Assembly: GCA_913776615.1 (NCBI GenBank)
Contig: CAJYPK010000057.1
Span: forward strand, 1 to 39,631
Direction of reading: 5' to 3'
DNA: 39,631 nucleotides
Source: an uncultured Hymenobacter sp.
GTDB lineage: Bacteria > Bacteroidota > Bacteroidia > Cytophagales > Hymenobacteraceae
A model generated the notes under the pieces. It searched no databases. It saw nothing but the letters and a program-made list of their open reading frames with translations, and was not told the DNA's origin. The position numbers were made by a program, and so were the translations under genes. Below, piece after piece: positions 1-6,890 of the stretch. Numbering within the stretch: position 1 is the stretch's first letter; every line of letters begins with the position of its first letter.

Positions 1-59
1 CCTTTTAACGACTGGCTCCCCCTCTCCTTTTCGGAGAGGGGGAGCCAGTCGTTAAAAGG
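1..59. repeat. perfect 27-bp inverted repeat (intergenic hairpin)
   Basis: Two perfectly complementary 27-nt arms (1-27 and 33-59) flank the loop TTTTC. The inner part of the stem, CCCCCTCTCC/GGAGAGGGGG, recurs near 135-165, 39536-39567 and 39602-39631. It has no coding potential. It is a member of a dispersed hairpin family and could act as a transcription terminator or REP-like element. The element may continue beyond the window edge. Confidence 0.75.
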
Positions 60-64
60 GCGTG

Positions 65-230
65 CGGGAGGAGGGTAAGGGGTTAGGAGGAATACCTCAT
101 ACCCTTCTAACCTCTTATCCTCCTACCCTAACGGTGAGCTCCCCCTCTCCTTTTCGGAGAGGGGGCCGGGGGGTGAGGCGCCCACGCCTGAACAGCGGCA
201 AACTGTACACCGACTACGAACTATTCTAAA
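65..230. repeat. composite intergenic palindromic repeats
   Basis: An imperfect inverted repeat pairs about 65-90 (GGGAGGAGGGTAAGGGGTTA and on) with about 101-127. It is followed by another copy of the CCCCTCTCCTTTTCGGAGAG hairpin at about 136-163. After that come GGCCGGGGGGTGAGGCG and a segment whose reverse complement begins GTGTACAGTTTG. The same order (GTGTAC..., GCCTCACCCCCCGGCCCCC, hairpin) is found near 39490-39565 and, partly, at 25498-25590. This marks it as one repeat family. Confidence 0.6.
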
Positions 231-240
231 CCGAACTACC

Positions 241-912
241 CTAAACCGGCTCGTTGCCCAGCAGCCGCCGTACGGTAGTGGCGTGAAAATCCTTACCCCG
301 CCGAGTGCGGTAGCCCGCCGCGGTTAGCTTCTCGGCAATTTGCCATAAAGTCTGTCCCTGGGCGCGCAGCAAGCCCGCCAATAGCGCCGCCTGCTGGTTG
401 GCCGGGTGCTCACGGGCGTTGCGCTGCATAGTTGCCTGCCCCAGCTGCGTAATCGCGGGCGTCATGTTTTGTGGATTGCCCAGCGTGGCCCCCCGGGCCT
501 TCTTGGCGGCGAGCGCCGCCTTGGTGCGCTGGGAGATGGTTTCGCGCTCGTGCTGGGCCAACACGGCAAACAAGCCCACGGTAAGCGTATTGGCGTCGGG
601 CATGTCGCAGCAGACGAAGCTCACCCCCGAGTCGCGCAGGGCCAGCACGAAGCTGGCGTTGCGCGAAAGGCGGTCGAGCTTGGCGATGAGAAGCGTGCTG
701 CCCACCCGCCGGGCCTCGGCCAGCGCGGCGAGCAGCTGGGGGCGCTGGTTCTTCTTCCCACTTTCGATTTCAACAAACTCCGGCAGCAGCTGGGCGGGGT
801 CCGGCACGAAAGCGCGCACGGCCGCCTGCTGCGCTTCGAGCCCGAGGCCGGATACTCCTTGCTTTTGGGTGGAGACTCTATAATAAGGAGTGTAGCGCTG
901 CAACGGAGGCAT
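241..912 (-). CDS. small serine recombinase (resolvase/invertase family)
   Basis: The 223-aa protein has the N-terminal resolvase catalytic domain. The catalytic serine is S14 in the motif YYRVST, followed by GLGLEAQQAAV, the EIESGKK segment, AKLDRLSRN with the conserved Asp-Arg, and the E-helix region around ERETISQRTKAALAAKKARG. The C-terminal part is a compact helix-turn-helix region ending in GYRTRRGKDFHATTVRRLL. It belongs to the family that cuts and rejoins DNA through a phosphoserine link, used for inversion, resolution or element mobility. The frame stays open upstream, but that part is only the antisense of the neighbouring recombinase; ATG at 912 gives the family-type N-terminus. 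It is divergent from a paralogue 126 bp away. Its target DNA is unknown. Confidence 0.9.
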   Translation of the reverse strand: MPPLQRYTPYYRVSTQKQGVSGLGLEAQQAAVRAFVPDPAQLLPEFVEIESGKKNQRPQLLAALAEARRVGSTLLIAKLDRLSRNASFVLALRDSGVSFVCCDMPDANTLTVGLFAVLAQHERETISQRTKAALAAKKARGATLGNPQNMTPAITQLGQATMQRNAREHPANQQAALLAGLLRAQGQTLWQIAEKLTAAGYRTRRGKDFHATTVRRLLGNEPV

Positions 913-999
913 AGTATAAAAACCGAGTACAAAAATGACTTTTGAGTAGAAGCAGGGTAAAGATACGCTGATTTTACATGCTAGCGACGTGCGTTTATC

Positions 1000-1033
1000 T
1001 TTTGTGACAACCTGCCTTTGGTGAGTACTTTTG
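1000..1033 (+). promoter_or_regulatory. Bacteroidota-type promoter of the plus-strand recombinase
   Basis: TTTG at 1001-1004 and a perfect TAnnTTTG element (TACTTTTG, 1026-1033) are separated by 21 bp, matching the -33/-7 promoter pattern known for Bacteroidota. The -7 element ends only 5 bp before the ATG at 1039, so the transcript should be leaderless or nearly so. Confidence 0.6.
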
Positions 1034-1038
1034 CCGCC

Positions 1039-1701
1039 ATGACCAACTACGTGGCCTACTTCCGGGTGAGTACCGTCCGCCAGGGCCAGTCGGGCCTGGG
1101 GCTCGAAGCCCAGCAAGCGGCGGTGCAAAACTTTCTGCGGGGCGATGCCCAGCTCATCGCCACCTTTACGGAAATTGAGTCGGGCAAGAAAAACGAGCGG
1201 CCCCAGCTCGCGGCGGCCATTGCGCGCGCCCGGCAGGAAGGCGCGGTGCTGCTCGTCGCCAAGCTCGACCGCCTGGCCCGCAACGTGGCCTTCCTGGCGG
1301 CGCTCATGGAAAGCCGGGTGCGCTTCCAGGCGGTTGATTTGCCGGCGGCCGATGAGTTTACGCTGCACATCATGGCGGCCGTGGCCCAGAAAGAAGCCTC
1401 GGCTATTTCTACCCGTACCCGCGACGCGCTGGCCGCCAAGAAAGCCCGGGGGGCCCGCCTCGGTACCCCGGCAAACCTGACGCAGGCCGCGCGCGAAAAG
1501 TCCTGGGCCGCGATGACCCGCAATGCCCAGGAAAATATTCACAATCGGCAGGCCGCGCAGCTGGCCCGGCTACTGCGGGCTACGGGGGCCACGCTGCGCG
1601 CCATTGCCGACCAGCTCAACCAGTCGGGCTACCGCACGCGGTACGGGAAGGCCTTTCACCCCATGGGCGTGCAGCGCCTGCTGCTCAGGCCACCTCAGTA
1701 A
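1039..1701 (+). CDS. small serine recombinase (resolvase/invertase family)
   Basis: The 220-aa paralogue of the divergent recombinase has the same domain order: YFRVST with catalytic S11, GLGLEAQQAAV, EIESGKKNERPQL, AKLDRLARN, and a C-terminal helix-turn-helix ending GYRTRYGKAFHPMGVQRLL. It carries no large zinc-ribbon or coiled-coil domain, so it resembles small resolvases and invertases rather than large serine integrases. The ATG at 1039 is preferred over upstream TTG/GTG codons because the resolvase fold begins immediately (MTNYVAYFRVST). The upstream codons also lie inside or before a good -7 promoter element. No obvious crossover-site inverted repeats were recognised between the two genes. 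A role in local inversion or in a mobile element is possible but unproven. Confidence 0.9.
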   Translation: MTNYVAYFRVSTVRQGQSGLGLEAQQAAVQNFLRGDAQLIATFTEIESGKKNERPQLAAAIARARQEGAVLLVAKLDRLARNVAFLAALMESRVRFQAVDLPAADEFTLHIMAAVAQKEASAISTRTRDALAAKKARGARLGTPANLTQAAREKSWAAMTRNAQENIHNRQAAQLARLLRATGATLRAIADQLNQSGYRTRYGKAFHPMGVQRLLLRPPQ

Positions 1702-1729
1702 ACCACCGCGGGCGGTTGCAGCACTACCC

Positions 1730-1870
1730 AGTAAATACTGTAAATACGACGAGGCGTATAAAGCCAGGACTTTGCGCCTAGCTCGCCAGAGTCGCAGCAC
1801 CCGGGCGGCGGCCCGGCAGTTGGGCAGCAGGTCCCTGGCGCCAGCACTCAGCGCTGGATTATCTTGTCCC
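1730..1870 (+). pseudogene. fragment of IS3-type transposase OrfA
   Basis: In one frame the sequence reads KYDEAYKA...LRLARQSRSTRAAARQLG, the characteristic N-terminal helix-turn-helix of IS3-family OrfA proteins (usual form: KYDEAFKAEALRLASESRSTQAAARQLG). After ARQLG the match is lost in this frame; a WRQ motif reappears in another frame around 1836-1850, suggesting a frameshift. There is no start codon in place, no OrfB and no clear inverted ends. It is a decayed insertion-sequence remnant. Confidence 0.55.
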
Positions 1871-1960
1871 AATCGCCTCAAAATCTGCTTTCAACGCTTT
1901 AATTTCGTTTAGCTCAGCTGGATTACCGCGGCTAGGAAAAGCCTCTTTCGCCGCGTTCAT
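1859..1960 (-). other. short unassigned ORF, possible 3' gene remnant
   Basis: A 33-codon frame starts at ATG 1960 and ends at TAA 1859 (MNAAKEAFPS...KADFEAIGTR). The frame is open a little further upstream to a TGA near 2010 (…AYEVEVIGVE). The amphipathic, Glu/Lys-rich composition looks more like the C-terminus of a real protein than random GC-rich sequence, and it may be the tail of a deleted gene. I do not recognise a family. Nothing else was seen in the rest of 1871-2095. Confidence 0.2.
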
Positions 1961-2095
1961 TTCCACACCAATTACCTCAACTTCATACGCTCCGCAAGTA
2001 GAGGTTCTGCTAGCTCACCTACCGGCTATAATGTAAACTGCCACTAGTCAACTTGCGGTAGAGAATAATTACGGCTAATGCTAAGCTGGGCTGCC

Positions 2096-2770
2096 TCACG
2101 TCAATAAGTGGTTTCTAATGGCGAACAGCGCTAAGCTGACAGAGTTACCAACGCCAGTTTTTTCGAGTAGGCGCCTGCGGTGGCCGTCTACCGTTCGAAA
2201 GCTAATGAAGAGTCGCTCCGCAATTTTAGAGGAGCTATACCCTTGGCATAGCAGCGTCAATACTTCTTTTTCGCGTTCGCTAAGCTCCGCTACTATTTGG
2301 GCGTCCGGCACCTTAGTATCAGCTGACTTATAATTGCTTTGCAAGCCATTACGCATTATTTTCGCTACTGTCTCGTCAATGTAATAGCCATTGGTTTGCA
2401 CCTGCTCGATGGCCTGGCCTAGCAGGCGCTGGTCAATGTCTTTGGGCAAATAGCCATGTACACCCAAGCGCATTAAGTCGAGGATGAAGTCAGGCGAATA
2501 GTCCATTGACAGGATAATGATTTTGACCGCCGGATACTGGGCAAGCAGCCGACTGCTTACTTCCTTGCCATCCATGCCGGGCATGTGCAGGTCCAGGAGT
2601 ACCACTTCAGGGCGCAAGCCTGCCTCTAGTCCGTCAAACAGTTCGGGGCCGGAAGCCGCGGCCAATACCACCTCATAGCTAGGAAAGCGACCTAGAATGT
2701 AGCTTAGACCTTGGCGGAATAGCCGATGGTCGTCCACGATGGCCAGCTTGACGGTCTCTGGGGAAAGCAT
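2096..2770 (-). CDS. NarL/LuxR-type response regulator
   Basis: The 224-aa protein begins with a receiver domain: acidic pair D13/D14 in IVDDHR, phospho-acceptor D60 in VVLLDLHMPGMDG, and the switch lysine in GYLPKDID. It ends with a LuxR-type helix-turn-helix (about 160-224: LSEREKEVLTLLCQGYSSSKIAERLFIS). The protein should bind DNA when phosphorylated by the histidine kinase encoded 45 bp upstream, with which it forms a minus-strand operon. The ATG at 2770 places the first beta strand at the usual distance. Base composition is less GC-rich than in most of the window, as is true of the whole 2-5 kb stretch. The targets cannot be read from the sequence. Confidence 0.93.
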   Translation of the reverse strand: MLSPETVKLAIVDDHRLFRQGLSYILGRFPSYEVVLAAASGPELFDGLEAGLRPEVVLLDLHMPGMDGKEVSSRLLAQYPAVKIIILSMDYSPDFILDLMRLGVHGYLPKDIDQRLLGQAIEQVQTNGYYIDETVAKIMRNGLQSNYKSADTKVPDAQIVAELSEREKEVLTLLCQGYSSSKIAERLFISFRTVDGHRRRLLEKTGVGNSVSLALFAIRNHLLT

Positions 2771-2815
2771 AAGTGGGTAAGGAGTAAGAGAAGATAGCTA
2801 AAGATATAACTAGGG

Positions 2816-3607
2816 TTACCGTGGCATAAGCAGCGTAACGCACGTGCCACTGCCCGGCACGGAGGTTACTTCCAGGTGCCCACCCAGCAGCTGGGCCCGG
2901 GCCTGCATGCCAGCCAGCCCCATCCCGGTAGAGGCGGCATTCCGGGGCAAGGAGGGGGTGAAGCCGCAGCCGTCGTCTTGCACGGTGAGCGTTAAAGTGG
3001 TCGTATCGGCCCGCAGGTGCAGTACTACGCAGTGAGCCTGAGCGTGTTTGCTGATGTTAGCCAGTAGCTCCTGCACTATTCGGTAGATGGCCAGCTGGGC
3101 GGTGGCTTCCAGGTGCTCCACAGCTTCGTCCAGGTGCAGGTCTACTTGCAGGCCGCTGGCTACCAGGCTGCCTGTCTGCGTGGTTACGGCCCGGCAGAAA
3201 CCGAAGTTGGCCAGGAGCGTAGGCGAGAGATTTTGCACGATGTGACGGACGTTTTGCAGCGTGTTACTCAAGATCTGGCTGGCCTGCTGCGACATATCCT
3301 GCAAGTGGGGGCTGGTTACCTCGTACTGCACTTGGTTGACGAACAAGCGGGCGGCCGACAGCGAAGCCCCGATTTCGTCGTGCAGGTCGCGGGCAATGCG
3401 CTCGCGCTCACTTTCCTGCGAGGCGACAACCGCGTGCAGCATACTTGCTTGGTAGTCTAGCTCCTGTTGCCGCAATTGTGCTTGCAACAGATGCGCATTG
3501 CGCTGGTGTAGCACCACAAAGACGACTACCGCGATGGCCAGCATCAGCATCGCAACAATGCCAATGTAGAGCAGGTGAGTAAACGCTAACTTCTCAGGCT
3601 CAGCCAT
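2816..3607 (-). CDS. HisKA_3-type sensor histidine kinase, single membrane helix
   Basis: The 263-aa kinase has one N-terminal membrane helix (about residues 10-33) and a short coiled coil. A HisKA_3 dimerisation domain follows with the phospho-histidine H76 in ERERIARDLHDEIGASLS, then a HATPase domain (N-box around N184 in VQELLANISKHA, G-boxes DDGCGF and GMGLAGMQARAQLLGG). There is no periplasmic sensor domain. The start at ATG 3607 overlaps the 3' end of the seven-helix membrane protein gene by 22 bp. This suggests translational coupling and a two-protein sensor in which that protein senses. The longer frame upstream (to 3784) is antisense-like and overlaps the membrane protein gene, so it was not used. 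Confidence 0.9.
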   Translation of the reverse strand: MAEPEKLAFTHLLYIGIVAMLMLAIAVVVFVVLHQRNAHLLQAQLRQQELDYQASMLHAVVASQESERERIARDLHDEIGASLSAARLFVNQVQYEVTSPHLQDMSQQASQILSNTLQNVRHIVQNLSPTLLANFGFCRAVTTQTGSLVASGLQVDLHLDEAVEHLEATAQLAIYRIVQELLANISKHAQAHCVVLHLRADTTTLTLTVQDDGCGFTPSLPRNAASTGMGLAGMQARAQLLGGHLEVTSVPGSGTCVTLLMPR

Positions 3608-4236
3608 AACGCGTAGGCATAAGTCGAGTATAGCAGGCTGTTGAGGCAGGCATGCACCACCCACAGCTGCATCACCACCGGCCGGTGATAGTAAAAGGCG
3701 AAACCGGTGACGGTATAAATCAAAAAATTGCCTGCAAAGAAGAATAGTAAACCGGTAGAAACCCAGAATAAGGGCTCTCGCCAAATATAGGGCGAGTTGG
3801 GGCGGCGCAGGGAGGCGTGGTAGTAGGCAAGAGTTAACAGTATAACGAGCAAGCTTTCCAGTAGGCGAACCCCATTGCTATAGATGGTAGGCCGCGCCGA
3901 TTGCAACAACCAATCCAGGGCGGCCAGCGTGCTTAGGCCGATCACCAATGGCCAGCGCAGGCGGCGCAGCCAGCGGCTGGCTAGCGCTCGCTCGTAGAGC
4001 CAGACCAGCAGGCCAAATTCTACGCTGATGTACAGCGGAAGCATGAACATGTTGCTGATTTTGAACAGCCACAAAACCCGGCAGAAAATCTCCGTAAATA
4101 GCGCAAACAGCGTAAGCAAAGCCAAGGGCCGTAATACCAGCGGCAGCCGCCGCCAGCGGAGGGCCGCCAGCAGGGCGGCCAGGGCGTTGGGCACCACCGC
4201 CAGTAAAATAATCAGTTGCTCGCCCGAGTACTTCAT
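3586..4236 (-). CDS. seven-helix membrane protein, probable sensor partner of the kinase
   Basis: The 216-aa protein consists almost entirely of membrane segments: about seven hydrophobic stretches near residues 8-26, 33-50, 60-78, 94-110, 125-142, 157-177 and 188-210. It has Arg-rich inner loops (LRWRR, RWLRRLRW, HASLRRPN). No catalytic motif was found and I do not recognise a named family. The gene overlaps the histidine kinase gene by 22 bp and lies in the same operon as the kinase and the NarL regulator. I infer that it supplies the membrane sensing module of that system. The start at ATG 4236 was chosen because upstream codons run through the terminator hairpin at 4260-4294. Confidence 0.75.
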   Translation of the reverse strand: MKYSGEQLIILLAVVPNALAALLAALRWRRLPLVLRPLALLTLFALFTEIFCRVLWLFKISNMFMLPLYISVEFGLLVWLYERALASRWLRRLRWPLVIGLSTLAALDWLLQSARPTIYSNGVRLLESLLVILLTLAYYHASLRRPNSPYIWREPLFWVSTGLLFFFAGNFLIYTVTGFAFYYHRPVVMQLWVVHACLNSLLYSTYAYALWLSLRS

Positions 4237-4259
4237 ACGGATGGGAGAAAGGATGATAC

Positions 4260-4294
4260 AAAAAGCGGCAGGAATCAGCATTCCTGCCGCTTTT
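4260..4294 (-). terminator. intrinsic terminator, probably bidirectional
   Basis: A perfect 15-bp stem (AAAAGCGGCAGGAAT / ATTCCTGCCGCTTTT) with the loop CAGC lies 25 bp downstream of the 261-aa gene and 24 bp upstream of the membrane protein gene. On the minus strand it is followed by a run of T. It should separate the 4320-5105 gene from the sensor operon, unless there is read-through. Confidence 0.85.
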
Positions 4295-4319
4295 CGGCGT
4301 ACTGTACTATGCGGGCTGC

Positions 4320-5105
4320 TTAGCAAGTGTACGGGCAAGGCGCCGAGAAGTCATAGTAACCACTTTGATCCAGCTCGCTATTTTCATCCAAAGTACTCTT
4401 GGCAGCTTGCGGCTCAAACGCCGTAGTGGCAGCTAAGCCAATGATACCGCGTTCAGATTTGGCCCGGGCATCGGCGTAGATGATCAGGCCAAAGGTGTGC
4501 ACAAAGGAAAGCTCCATGTCCGGGACTACGGAGAAGTATTTATGTAGGCCAAATTTTATGTGGAGGGTGGAGGTGCCCGGGAAGGTTCCCACCGCGTCCA
4601 TTAGTTCCCTGAGCGAATAGTTATAGCCTTCCAAAAAGCCACCGTCTTTATTCTCTTTATCACCCCACTTTAGCATGAACATTTGCCGGCTAACTACCCC
4701 GCTCGCCACTTTCTTATGCCAGCTTTTCTTCCAGAGTCGCATCAGGGCTTGAGGTAGGTTGCCCTTATCCTCCACATCCTTAGGGTAATGGTGATGGTGC
4801 GTGAAGGAGTCAGAAGTAAAATAGGGCGTAACTACGCGGCCCCGGCTGTTAATTCCAAATAGGATGAGGTGAAACTGGGGAGTGCGGCCATCAGGGAATT
4901 CCCGCAGGCCAAACCGGACTTTGATGGTAATTACGCTCGGCGTAGAAAATAGGTAGCGCAGGCTGTTGAAATGAAATTTTACGCCGGTTTGTACCTTATC
5001 CTCGTGTAGGAAATAGGGGAGCGGGCCTGTGCTACCGGCTACGTTTTTCCAGTTTTGGGTCCAGACTTCGTATTCGCTTTCGGGCAAGATATAGCAGAGG
5101 TGCAT
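4320..5105 (-). CDS. hypothetical protein, orphan
   Basis: The 261-aa soluble protein begins MHLCYILPESEYEVW and ends SAPCPYTC. It has no signal peptide, membrane helix or catalytic motif that I can name. Features include a HHHH run near residue 100 (SFTHHHHYPKD), alternating beta-type segments (VITIKVRFGLREF, FHLILFGINSRGRVV) and a DMELSFVHTFGLIIYAD strand pair, suggesting a beta-sandwich. ATG 5105 is preferred to the TTG three codons upstream. The coding sequence is clearly less GC-rich than its surroundings and is isolated: terminator downstream, about 1 kb of gene-poor DNA upstream. This fits acquisition by transfer. A TA-CCC-TTTG sequence just upstream is close to a -7 element but has one extra base. 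Confidence 0.7.
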   Translation of the reverse strand: MHLCYILPESEYEVWTQNWKNVAGSTGPLPYFLHEDKVQTGVKFHFNSLRYLFSTPSVITIKVRFGLREFPDGRTPQFHLILFGINSRGRVVTPYFTSDSFTHHHHYPKDVEDKGNLPQALMRLWKKSWHKKVASGVVSRQMFMLKWGDKENKDGGFLEGYNYSLRELMDAVGTFPGTSTLHIKFGLHKYFSVVPDMELSFVHTFGLIIYADARAKSERGIIGLAATTAFEPQAAKSTLDENSELDQSGYYDFSAPCPYTC

Positions 5106-5114
5106 GAGAGGCAA

Positions 5115-5600
5115 AGGGTAGAAAAAAAGCGGGGAGAAAAGAAGCTAGGCAGTAAGCAAAGCAGAATCGCTTTGACCCAATCACAGCCACAAAGAAAACT
5201 ATTTTTAAAATTCCAATTTATACAAGCAAGTATTTTTTTCAGGCCGAATGTTTGGCCCTAATTGCCGAACACCCTGGCCAGGCAGTTGGCCGCCCGACGG
5301 GCTATTATCGTTGATGCACACGAATCCGTCGCGTAATAAGCGCTTCGAATGCCATGCAAAACTCTGCTAAATAGCCTTGTTGATTTAGCGTATAATTGTG
5401 TGTTTTAAGGCACGTATTTCTACGCGAATAAGCATAAACTACTAGCGCGGTAGGCTCAGGCGGAATACCTGTCCGGTCAGGCACTATTCGCTTCGCCTCA
5501 TCAGGTGCCGGTTGTGATAGGGTGCCCTCCTCATACTAAACTAGGCCGGTGTAAAGTAGGGAAAATCGGGCACTTGCGTACCTTAAAACCCCGGACAACT
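5115..5600. other. gene-free AT-richer stretch
   Basis: No convincing coding frame was seen on either strand. It lies between the orphan gene and a transposase remnant. The segment from about 5514 (TGATAGGGTGCCCTCC) to the remnant reads like the non-coding left end of an IS3-type element (TG terminal dinucleotide), but I found no matching right end. Confidence 0.3.
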
Positions 5601-5602
5601 GC

Positions 5603-5749
5603 CATAAAAAAGGCCAGGTTACCGCAGCCAAAATTGTATTTGCGCTGCGCCAGGCTGCTACCAGCATCACTGCGGCGGAGGTGCGTCGCAAAATGGGCAT
5701 CAGCAAAGCCACTTACCACAATTGGAATGAGTTCGTATGCGCCCAGTAG
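5603..5749 (+). pseudogene. frameshifted fragment of IS3-type transposase OrfA
   Basis: Reading KKAR, then shifting frame at the TT of 5619-5620, gives TAAKIVFALRQAATSITAAE and then VRRKMGISKATYHNWNEF. This is the standard OrfA helix-turn-helix of IS3-family transposases (usual form: KKSKFTEEQIAFALRQAE...VCRKMGISEATFYNWK). The first codon is ATA, one base is missing early, and a TAG follows at 5747. There is no OrfB. It differs from the remnant at 1730, so it derives from a second element. Confidence 0.65.
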
Positions 5750-5909
5750 CAGAAAACTTCACCCAAGACCCTCCCCAGCTTACTTTGGGACTATACACCC
5801 AGGCATAACGGCCAGCAGAAGGACGTATGTTTCTACTGTCCGTCGTGCCCAGACCACCTCAGCTTTATACGTTGACTATGAAGATGCTTAGGAAGTCTGC
5901 CTGGCGGTG

Positions 5910-6081
5910 GACCCCACCCCCGGCCCCTCCCCTTTGGGAGAGGGGAGCCGGTATTAAAGCTATTAGCCTTTAGCTGTTAGCTCCTAGCTTTTCTGAACAA
6001 CGAGCTAATAGCTAACAGCTAAAGACTAGCAGCTCACGAAAGGCTCCCCTCTCCCGAAGGGGAGGGGCCGGGGGTGGGGTC
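5910..6081. repeat. 172-bp composite palindromic intergenic element
   Basis: The outer arms are perfect over 23 bp (5910-5932 with 6059-6081; core CCCACCCCCGGCCCCTCCCC). Inside them are second arms GGGAGAGGGGAGCC (5936-5949) and GGCTCCCCTCTCCC (6042-6055). The centre is a run of TAGCT/TTAGC units on both strands around TTTTCTGAACA. The central part is shared with 38507-38594 and the left shoulder (GGTGGACCCCACCC) with 39430-39450. It is not coding. It may terminate transcription of the LytTR operon that ends at 6165. Confidence 0.7.
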
Positions 6082-6164
6082 TCGCGGGCGAACTAAGCCG
6101 AGGAGTGTTCACTTGAAAAGTACTTCCTCAACAGCTTCTATAACAGCACTGCTGACTTACCCGG

Positions 6165-6890
6165 CTATGGTTGCAGCAGTTGCTGCACGGCCTGGCGGTA
6201 GCTTTTGCCGACGGGCACTTGTTTGCCATTGTGCAAATAGAGGCTTCGGCCTTCCAGGTAAGCAATGTGCAACTTGTTGACGATGAAAGACTTGTGGATG
6301 CGCACAAATGCTTCGCCACGTAGTTGCTGCTCGAAGCTGTTTAAGGTGCGAGGAGTCAGCCAAACCTGCTGGTTTGTCCACACTTTTACATAGTTGCCCA
6401 GACTCTCCAGGTAGCACACGGCGGCCAATTCGACCTGAACCAGCTTCTTATCTGCTTTGAGGTAGAGCCGCGCCGGGGCAGGGCCACTGCTCGGCTCGGG
6501 CAGTGGAGCAGGAGCCGGCGGGGGCTGCTGCCACGTGTACAGGGCCAGCGCCCGGGTCACCGCTTTGAGAAAGCGTTCGAACCGGAACGGTTTGAGCAGG
6601 TAGTCGCACACTTCCAGCTCGAAACTTTCCAGCGCGTGCTCTTCGTGGGCGGACGTCACGATAAGTAGCGGCGGCTGCCGCAGGGTTTTGGCTAGCTCCA
6701 GCCCACTTATCTTGGGCAGCCGGATGTCGAGAAACAGCAGGTCAACGGGCTGTTGGCTCAAAAATTCCAGGGCTTCGGTGGCCCGGTAGCAGTGCCCCAC
6801 CAGTTCCAGGAAGGAAATGTCGGCGGCGTATTGCCGGATGACGTCGTGCGCCAGCGGCTCATCGTCGAGTACTAAGCAGCGCAGCTTCAT
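6165..6890 (-). CDS. LytTR-family response regulator
   Basis: The 241-aa protein has a receiver domain (acidic D9/D10 in LVLDDEP, phospho-acceptor D55 in LLFLDIRLPKISG, switch lysine in DYLLKPF). A Pro-rich linker (about 124-140) follows, then a LytTR DNA-binding domain (about 143-238) with the hallmark segments YLESLGNYVKVW, FVRIHKSFIVN and VPVGKSYRQAV. LytTR proteins bind direct-repeat sites and activate nearby genes. The start codon overlaps the kinase stop codon in an ATGA, so the two are translationally coupled. The divergent ABC/M1 operon is the obvious candidate target. Confidence 0.93.
   Translation of the reverse strand: MKLRCLVLDDEPLAHDVIRQYAADISFLELVGHCYRATEALEFLSQQPVDLLFLDIRLPKISGLELAKTLRQPPLLIVTSAHEEHALESFELEVCDYLLKPFRFERFLKAVTRALALYTWQQPPPAPAPLPEPSSGPAPARLYLKADKKLVQVELAAVCYLESLGNYVKVWTNQQVWLTPRTLNSFEQQLRGEAFVRIHKSFIVNKLHIAYLEGRSLYLHNGKQVPVGKSYRQAVQQLLQP

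Noticed and set aside
1..240. CRISPR array at the left edge
   Set aside because: The repeats are palindromes of different sizes without regular spacers, and no cas gene is present in the window.
913..1542. N-terminal extension of the minus-strand recombinase
   Set aside because: The frame is open, but this part is the exact antisense of the divergent recombinase. The real protein starts at 912, where the resolvase fold begins.
5505..5891. 128-codon plus-strand ORF as a real gene
   Set aside because: Its translation is out of frame with the recognisable OrfA helix-turn-helix, so it merely overlaps a decayed transposase.
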